From contig NZ_CP096040.1 of the NCBI RefSeq assembly GCF_023935105.1, forward strand, positions 4,693,001 through 4,757,000: DNA of 64,000 nt. Reading direction: 5' to 3'. The translations under genes and the position numbers were made by a program. The first letter of the stretch is position 1; the number at the start of each line of letters is the position of its first letter. The notes below the pieces were generated by a model. It did not search any database and was not told the origin of the DNA. It saw only the letters and a program-made list of their open reading frames with translations. Source of the stretch: Caulobacter segnis (GTDB lineage Bacteria; Pseudomonadota; Alphaproteobacteria; Caulobacterales; Caulobacteraceae). This document shows positions 59,296 to 64,000 of this stretch, one piece after another.

Positions 59296-59904
59296 TCAAT
59301 TCGTCGCGCGAAGCAGGCTGACGATATGGTCTATCGCGTCCTCATCGGCCAAGTCGTCATCGCCGGTGACCGCCAGGGCCGCGCGGATCTCGAGCTGACT
59401 TTCGAGCCAGAACTGCACAAGCGCTCCGCCCATGATCGCCGCGAGGCCGGGCGGCAGATCCTTGCGAACAAAGTCGGCTTCCTGGGCGCGTTGCATGAGG
59501 GCGACGACCTGCCCGGTCATCTGCTCGGAGCGGGAAACGCGTTCGTCTTCCAATCCGTCCAGCCGCCGCCAGAGATTGAACCGGAACGACAAGGGCCGCG
59601 CCTTCCAGAACGTCAGATAAGCACGGAGCATCGCCCTAACCGCGTCACCCGCCGGGAGACCAATATCCACGGCGCTAGCCATGAAGGCCATGAAGTCGGC
59701 GGTGATTTGCTCCCCGACCACACGCCACAACGCTTCCTTGCCGCCAAAATGATGGTTGAGCAGGGGCTGAGACACGCCCGCCACCTGAGCGATCTGACGG
59801 GTGCCGGCGCCATGGAATCCGTGCGCCGCGAACACGGCCAGCGCGGCTTCGGCGATCGCATTGCGGGCGTCGCCTGGCGGAAAGCCGGGGCTCAGTTCAG
59901 GCAT
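59296..59904 (-). CDS. TetR/AcrR family repressor, divergent from hydrolase-VOC gene
   Basis: This 202-residue regulator starts at ATG 59904 (GGAAG 9 bases upstream; an ATG at 59928 is an alternative). The helix-turn-helix spans about residues 12-55 (IAEAALAVFAAHGFHGAGTR, QIAQVAGVSQPLLNHHFGGK), and the C-terminal domain resembles TetR proteins controlling small-molecule catabolism. Two perfect palindromes (59931-59950 and 59955-59970) fill the space to the divergent hydrolase gene, so it probably represses both itself and that gene. Confidence 0.9.
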   Translation of the reverse strand: MPELSPGFPPGDARNAIAEAALAVFAAHGFHGAGTRQIAQVAGVSQPLLNHHFGGKEALWRVVGEQITADFMAFMASAVDIGLPAGDAVRAMLRAYLTFWKARPLSFRFNLWRRLDGLEDERVSRSEQMTGQVVALMQRAQEADFVRKDLPPGLAAIMGGALVQFWLESQLEIRAALAVTGDDDLADEDAIDHIVSLLRATN

Positions 59905-59930
59905 GGGCGGATCTTCCGGCGAATTCATCG

Positions 59931-59950
59931 CGCTGATCGCACGATCAGCG
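59931..59950. promoter_or_regulatory. TetR palindrome A
   Basis: CGCTGATCGCACGATCAGCG is a perfect palindrome with 9-base arms and a 2-base centre, 26 bases before the tetR start at 59904. Its inner part shares CTGATC/GATCAG with palindrome B. Confidence 0.82.
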
Positions 59951-59954
59951 TTGA

Positions 59955-59970
59955 CTGATCAAGTGATCAG
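59955..59970. promoter_or_regulatory. TetR palindrome B
   Basis: CTGATCAAGTGATCAG is a perfect palindrome with 7-base arms and a 2-base centre, 32 bases before the hydrolase start. Its centre is 22 bases from that of palindrome A, about two helical turns, so two dimers could bind on the same face. Confidence 0.82.
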
Positions 59971-60002
59971 CGGTAGCTGGCGACCGCCGTCAGGAGATGC
60001 GC

Positions 60003-61109
60003 GTGCCCCCTCTGATCCAGCCCGCGAAGACCTTCGTTCTCGTCCACGGCGCGAGCCATGGCGGCTGGTGCTACGACCGGGTCGCTGCGATCCTGAGGTC
60101 GCAGGGCCACCGGGTGTTCGCGCCGACCCTTGCCGGCCTGGCAGAGCGGGCGTCCATGGATGCGCGTCGGATCAACCTGACCACCCATATCGAAGAAATC
60201 CTCGCGCTGTTTGAAGCGGAAGACCTGCACAACGCGGTTCTGTGCGGCCACTCCTATGGTGGCATGGTCATAGCTGGCGTCGCCGATCGGATCCCTGATC
60301 GCATTGACAGTCTCGTCTTCCTCGACGCCGTCGTGCCCGAGAACGGCAAGTGCATGAACGACTACGTCTTTCCCGGCTGGCGCCTCGTGCCCATCCTGAT
60401 CTCGGTCTGGCTCTTTGGCCGCGGCTACAAGCTGACGCCGCCACCACCGGCCTGGTTCTTCAACGTGAACAAGGCGGATCGCGCCATGGTGGACGAACGT
60501 CTCACGGGGCATCCTTTCAAGACGCTTACCGAGAAAATACAGATCGGAAGCGGCGCCGACCGCATTCCCAACCACGCCTATATCTACGCGACTAACTGGG
60601 GAAACCCTCAGATCACCAAGCAATACGACCTCGCGAAAAGATGCGACGGGTGGAAGGTGTTTGAGGTCGAAAGCGGTCATGACGTCATGATCGACGCGCC
60701 GCAGGACCTTGCCCGGATTCTCGATTCCCTGCCGTTAGGCTTCGTCCAAGGAGATCAGCCCATGACCAACATCATCAGGATGGTGGCCAATGTGACCGTC
60801 GCAGACCTAGAGGCGGCCATTCCGCTCTATCAGCGCCTTGCCGGCGAGGAGACGGTCAAGCGGTTCGCCTACAAGAACCTCAACTGCGCCAACATCGGGC
60901 CGTATCTGCTGCTGGAGGGGGCGATGGACGATCACATCTCTCAAGTCGCCACGGTCCTGGTTCGGTCGGCGGCTGAGGCGCAGGCGGCCGTCGAGGAAGC
61001 TGGCGGCCGCGTGCTCGAAGGACCGGGCGAGGTGCCCAACGGTGCGCGCGTGGTGATGGAGCATCCCGATGGCGCCGTATTCGAATATTTGCAGCCCAAG
61101 GGCGCCTAG
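60003..61109 (+). CDS. Alpha/beta hydrolase fused in frame to a VOC (glyoxalase-like) domain
   Basis: The likely start is GTG 60003, 6 bases after AGGAG; ATG 59997 lies directly on that sequence. Residues about 8-235 form a methylesterase/hydroxynitrile-lyase-like hydrolase with LVHGASHGGWCYD, nucleophile Ser in LCGHSYGGMVIAG, FLDAVVPENG and base VESGHDVMIDAP. Residues about 255-368 are a separate small VOC-type fold (MTNIIRMVANVTVADLEAAI, GGRVLEGPGEVPNG, GAVFEYLQPKG). At the junction the DNA retains AAGGAGA (60748-60754) 8 bases before an in-frame ATG at 60762, so the VOC domain may also be made alone. A TAG in another frame at 60736-60738 marks where the hydrolase could once have ended. Divergent tetR controls it. 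Confidence 0.85.
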   Translation: MPPLIQPAKTFVLVHGASHGGWCYDRVAAILRSQGHRVFAPTLAGLAERASMDARRINLTTHIEEILALFEAEDLHNAVLCGHSYGGMVIAGVADRIPDRIDSLVFLDAVVPENGKCMNDYVFPGWRLVPILISVWLFGRGYKLTPPPPAWFFNVNKADRAMVDERLTGHPFKTLTEKIQIGSGADRIPNHAYIYATNWGNPQITKQYDLAKRCDGWKVFEVESGHDVMIDAPQDLARILDSLPLGFVQGDQPMTNIIRMVANVTVADLEAAIPLYQRLAGEETVKRFAYKNLNCANIGPYLLLEGAMDDHISQVATVLVRSAAEAQAAVEEAGGRVLEGPGEVPNGARVVMEHPDGAVFEYLQPKGA

Positions 61110-61239
61110 CGCGGGACGTCTGGTCGCCGCAGCCCGCCACCTATAGCGCCCTCCCGAATCCAGAAAACTTGACTGCGACAGAGGACGGCGCGCCAGAACA
61201 CCGGCAAATCACCCTGCCTTGCCGACGCGAAAGGTAGGA

Positions 61240-61698
61240 CTACCAGCCAGTTTGCGCCAGCCGGGGCGTTTCACCGAGGTTGCTCTTGTCGAATGCCTCC
61301 CTCGCCGCCCGAAAGCCATCGGCGTTTTCAACGATCCAGGTCCATAGCGGCGCCATCCGCACCAACAGTTCCATGCCCGTGTCGGACAGCTGATACTCGA
61401 CGTGAGGCGGCACTTCGTCGAAGTCGTGACGGATCACCAATCCGTCGCGCTCCAATTGGCGAAGCGTGCGCGTCAACATCCGCTGGGTGACGCCATGCAT
61501 GCGTCGGCCAATGTCTGCATGGCGCAGTTGACCGTACACCCCGAGCGTATGAATGACGCCAAGCGACCAGCGACTGCCGGCATGCGCCAGCACTTCCCGC
61601 CGCACTCCGTCATCGTCGTCTCTGAGGCCATCGCAGATGGTCTGGGAGTACCTAAGAACCTCGTCGCGGTTCAACGATCTGACCCCAGTATCACGCAT
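61240..61698 (-). CDS. HxlR family transcriptional regulator
   Basis: The likely product is 152 residues from ATG 61698 (in-frame ATGs at 61722 and 61749 are alternatives; binding sites are weak). It has the HxlR winged helix: REVLAHAGSRWSLGVIHTLG, YGQLRHADIGRRMHGVTQRM, LTRTLRQLERDGLVIRHDFD, PPHVEYQLSDTGMELL. HxlR proteins are small dimers that respond to electrophiles or aldehydes in several species. It is divergent from an NmrA-type reductase gene with 69 bases between starts, a typical arrangement of regulator and target. No conserved cysteine near the N-terminus is certain apart from the one in QTICDGLRDD. Confidence 0.87.
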   Translation of the reverse strand: MRDTGVRSLNRDEVLRYSQTICDGLRDDDDGVRREVLAHAGSRWSLGVIHTLGVYGQLRHADIGRRMHGVTQRMLTRTLRQLERDGLVIRHDFDEVPPHVEYQLSDTGMELLVRMAPLWTWIVENADGFRAAREAFDKSNLGETPRLAQTGW

Positions 61699-61767
61699 GT
61701 ACCTTCTTTCGAGCTTGCCCATGGATTGCCAGATGACGGCGGCAACCACTCCTGGAAGATACCAACG

Positions 61768-62721
61768 ATGAATGACGTCGTCGCCGCCGTGAAGTCCCGA
61801 AACATCCTCGTGCTGGGGGCTGGTGAACTGGGCATGCCCGTCCTGCGCAACCTGGCGCGTCGCGCCAAGACCATCGACGGCGCCAGCATCAGCGTCCTCC
61901 TCCGCGCCAGCGCCGTCACGTCCGACGAGCCAAGCAAGAAGCGAGACATCAAAGAGATCCGCGACCTTGGGATCGAGGTCGTCATCGGCGACCTGGTCCA
62001 GAGCTCGATCGACGAGCTGGCGTCGGTTTTCGCGCGGTATGACACCGTGATCGGTTGCGCGGGCTATGCCGCCGGGATCGACACGCCGATGAAGTTGGCC
62101 AAGGCCGCGTTACGGTCGGGGATTCCGCGTTATTTCCCCTGGCAGTTCGGCGTCGACTTCGAAGCGATCGGACGCGGCGGCCCGCAGGACATCTTCGACG
62201 CCCAGCTCGACGTTCGGGAGCTGCTCCGTTCGCAAGACAAGACCGAGTGGGTCGTCATCTCGACCGGCATGTTCATGAGTTATCTGTTCGAACCGGAGTT
62301 CGGCGTCGTCGATCTGGAAAATAGCGCGGTTCACGCTCTCGGCAGTCTCGACACCGCCGTCACGCTGACAACGCCCGACGACATCGGGAGGCTCACCGCC
62401 GAGGTTGTGTTCTTCCAACCGACCATCCGCAACGAGATCGTGTTCCTGGCCGGCGACACCGTCACCTACGGCGAGGTGGCGGATAGGCTGGAAGCGGCCC
62501 TTGATCGACCGTTCGGCCGGTCCGAGTGGACTGTACCTTTCCTGATGGACGAGCTGGCGGACGATCCCAGGAACATGATGCGCAAGTACCGCGCGGCCTT
62601 CGCCATCGGGCGCGGGGTTGCCTGGGACAAGGCTGGAACCTTCAATGCGCGCCAGGCGATCCAGGTGACCGACTTGGCGGCGTGGATTGGCGCGAACCTA
62701 ACTCCATCTTCAAACGCATAG
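61768..62721 (+). CDS. NmrA/isoflavone-reductase-like NAD(P)-binding protein
   Basis: This 317-residue protein starts at ATG 61768 with GGAAG upstream. Its N-terminal Rossmann motif is RNILVLGAGELGMPVLRNLA, followed by VVIGDLVQSSIDELASVF and an atypical SDR body (YFPWQFGVDFEAIGRGGPQD, STGMFMSYLFEPEF, VTLTTPDDIGRLTAEVVF). Proteins of this type either reduce aromatic alcohols, ketones or isoflavonoid-like compounds with NADPH or act as redox sensors like NmrA. The catalytic Lys of isoflavone reductases is not certain here. Divergence from an HxlR regulator suggests inducible expression by the compound it reduces. Confidence 0.87.
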   Translation: MNDVVAAVKSRNILVLGAGELGMPVLRNLARRAKTIDGASISVLLRASAVTSDEPSKKRDIKEIRDLGIEVVIGDLVQSSIDELASVFARYDTVIGCAGYAAGIDTPMKLAKAALRSGIPRYFPWQFGVDFEAIGRGGPQDIFDAQLDVRELLRSQDKTEWVVISTGMFMSYLFEPEFGVVDLENSAVHALGSLDTAVTLTTPDDIGRLTAEVVFFQPTIRNEIVFLAGDTVTYGEVADRLEAALDRPFGRSEWTVPFLMDELADDPRNMMRKYRAAFAIGRGVAWDKAGTFNARQAIQVTDLAAWIGANLTPSSNA

Positions 62722-63215
62722 GCATCGGGGGCGAGAAAAGGAGCGCTCCTCGCAGGTCGCAATGTCCGGTCCCTTTCCCGATAGTTCTCTCTCAGCTTGG
62801 GCAAGAACTGTCGGGAGAGGAGCCCCGATTTCCGCTTTCCACCATTCTCGGTCGATCCGAACGTCCGTGTCGCCGACCAGGTCGCGCCAGTTGCTGCCGT
62901 TAGCGCACCTCCGGAAACCGGACATTTAGCGCGCTAGTGAAGGGACAGTAGCTGCCTTTAGGCCGTCGCCAGGAACTGGACATCGCTAGCCCGAACTCGG
63001 CCTTTAATGATGATCTCTGCACCCCGCCACTGCACTCGCTCACCGAAGCGCTTTGCTTTCTACAATCGGCCCAATCTGAAATTGTCGCGAGGCAACAAGC
63101 TATCTCTCCGCCTGGACACCAGGGCGCCGGCCACTCCGCCATCGGCGATGGCGCGGTTACCGACGTGCGCATGGCAAAGGACGGACGTTGAGCGCACCGA
63201 CCGAGGCGGCGCCGC
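62722..63215. other. Gene-free stretch with degenerate repeats
   Basis: No frame in these 494 bases has recognisable protein features or good codon bias. Short recurring words related to TGTCCGGT and GGACAT appear at about 62760, 62915 and 62975, in both orientations, which is typical of decayed intergenic repeat units. GC content is lower than in the flanking genes. No transposase remnant was recognised. Confidence 0.45.
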
Positions 63216-64000
63216 TCAATCCATCGGGCCGGAGGTGCGGGCGGCCGACCCGATCAACGTGGCTGCGGCCTTGATCACCGAGTCCCACTGGCGGGGCGCC
63301 GCTTGGCGGTGGATGACCATCGTGGGGTACCAAGGGCTATCTTTCCGATCGAGCATCCAACGCCAATCAGGCGCGAACGGCAGTAGAACTGAGACCGGGA
63401 CCGCCGAGGCCCCCGCGAGGTGGGCGACGGACGTATCCACGCTAACCAAGCGCTCCAGGCTCTGCAAAATTGCCAGGGTGTCGGCGAAGTCCATGATCTC
63501 GCCGCCGAGATTGATCAGAGGCGCGCGGCCGAAATATCCGCCGATTTCCGCTTGGGCCGGGCCCTTCTGCAGTGAGACCAAGGCTACGCCGTCGAGATCC
63601 GTTAGGGGCGCCAGTTGGGACAGGCGCATCGACCGGTTGGCGTCGTTGCCGTGCGCCGGACGGCCAGCCCACGCCAAGCCGATGCGGCGATAGCCGGGAG
63701 AAACGAGTTCGTCCAGTCGACGGCGCCAGCGCTCTACAAGCGCCTGGTCGGCGCGGAGATAGGGGTTTGCGGCCGGGATGGCCGCTGGATCGCCGCCCAA
63801 TCTATGTGGCAGGCCGGACAGGGGCGCCCAAGCGTCGAAGTCCGGGATGGTGTCCCAGGTCAGGTGGATGTCGCCGAGATAGGGGCGCAGTTGCTTCAGG
63901 ATCGGCGCGATCTCGCGGCTGCACGCCATCATCGCCTCGGGCGCACGCCGAGCCACCAGAGGCAGGTATCGGCAAAATTGGATAACATCGCCAAAGCCTT
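63216..64000 (-). CDS. Glycosyltransferase family 9-like C-terminal part of a probable TPR protein, 5' end outside window
   Basis: The frame is open from the window edge (GFGDVIQFCRYLPLVARRAP at 63998 downward) to the stop at 63216, about 260 residues. The block GFGDVIQFCRYLPL, RRIGLAWAGRPAHGNDANRS, LVSLQKGPAQAEIGG, LINLGGEIMDFADTLAILQS and VDTSVAHLAGASAVPVSVLL is characteristic of the ADP-heptose:LPS transferase-like (GT9) domain that ends many alphaproteobacterial TPR proteins. DWRWMLDRKDSPWYPTMVIH is their usual end. Repeats expected upstream are outside the window. Such proteins are thought to glycosylate cytoplasmic or envelope targets, but acceptors are unknown. Confidence 0.88.
   Translation of the reverse strand, partial: GFGDVIQFCRYLPLVARRAPEAMMACSREIAPILKQLRPYLGDIHLTWDTIPDFDAWAPLSGLPHRLGGDPAAIPAANPYLRADQALVERWRRRLDELVSPGYRRIGLAWAGRPAHGNDANRSMRLSQLAPLTDLDGVALVSLQKGPAQAEIGGYFGRAPLINLGGEIMDFADTLAILQSLERLVSVDTSVAHLAGASAVPVSVLLPFAPDWRWMLDRKDSPWYPTMVIHRQAAPRQWDSVIKAAATLIGSAARTSGPMD

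Noticed and set aside
59325..59345. ATGGTCTATCGCG as a fifth GntR operator
   Set aside because: It matches only one half-site (TGGTCTAT), has no palindrome and lies inside the tetR coding region.
62900..63172. Minus-strand 90-codon frame as a small gene
   Set aside because: Cys/Trp/Ser-rich sequence without domain or ribosome binding site, lying in a region of degenerate repeats.

Overview
The window is GC-rich alphaproteobacterial chromosome. Five TonB-dependent receptors, an ECF sigma/FecR pair, a NodT-type efflux channel and the general gene style point to Caulobacteraceae, most likely Caulobacter. The genus is an inference; there is no rRNA or other marker gene in the window. Gene starts below were chosen from visible ribosome binding sites, so several are internal to longer open frames.

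Left part (1-18161). A minus-strand operon (GH127 beta-L-arabinofuranosidase, Ldh-family oxidoreductase, DUF885 peptidase-like protein) is divergent from a plus-strand pair (DUF5695 protein, POT peptide transporter). A TonB receptor follows on the minus strand. Both promoter regions carry the same AT-rich element with core TATACGAT, so these genes probably form one regulon for an arabinosylated plant glycopeptide or glycan. Next comes a FecI/FecR/FecA-like signalling cassette (ECF sigma, FecR, STN-containing TonB receptor) with an overlapping metallo-beta-lactamase-fold hydrolase.

Central part (18180-38548), the most interesting region. A GntR/UTRA regulator lies among four copies of a palindrome (core TGGTCTATACCA). 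The sites precede (a) a TonB receptor operon that continues into two sulfotransferases alternating with two Asp/Asn beta-hydroxylase-like proteins, (b) a DUF5690 transporter, FAD oxidoreductase and phosphonoacetaldehyde hydrolase operon, and (c) a phospholipase C-like gene (with a frameshift) followed by a PhnZ-like HD oxygenase. This reads as a regulon for acquiring an aminoethylphosphonate-containing compound, possibly a phosphonolipid, tied to an undescribed hydroxylase/sulfotransferase module. A DeoR regulator, an Oar-like TonB receptor and a calcineurin-type phosphatase beside it form a second organophosphorus module.

Right part (38561-64000). A zinc-independent MDR oxidoreductase is followed by a complete RND efflux system (outer membrane factor, TetR, adaptor, pump) with two identical-format TetR operators. 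A second TetR gene follows, and then a 47-base 3' fragment of tRNA-Val(GAC), a likely attachment-site scar. To its right lie a less GC-rich acetamidase/formamidase gene, an operon of solute-binding protein, TonB receptor, CocE hydrolase and 2-hydroxycarboxylate transporter divergent from a TctDE-like two-component pair, an epoxide-hydrolase-like gene, a TetR/hydrolase pair with two perfect palindromes (the hydrolase is fused in frame to a VOC domain), an HxlR/NmrA pair, and the truncated end of a glycosyltransferase-9-like gene. The orientation of the tRNA scar suggests this right-hand part belongs to an integrated island.
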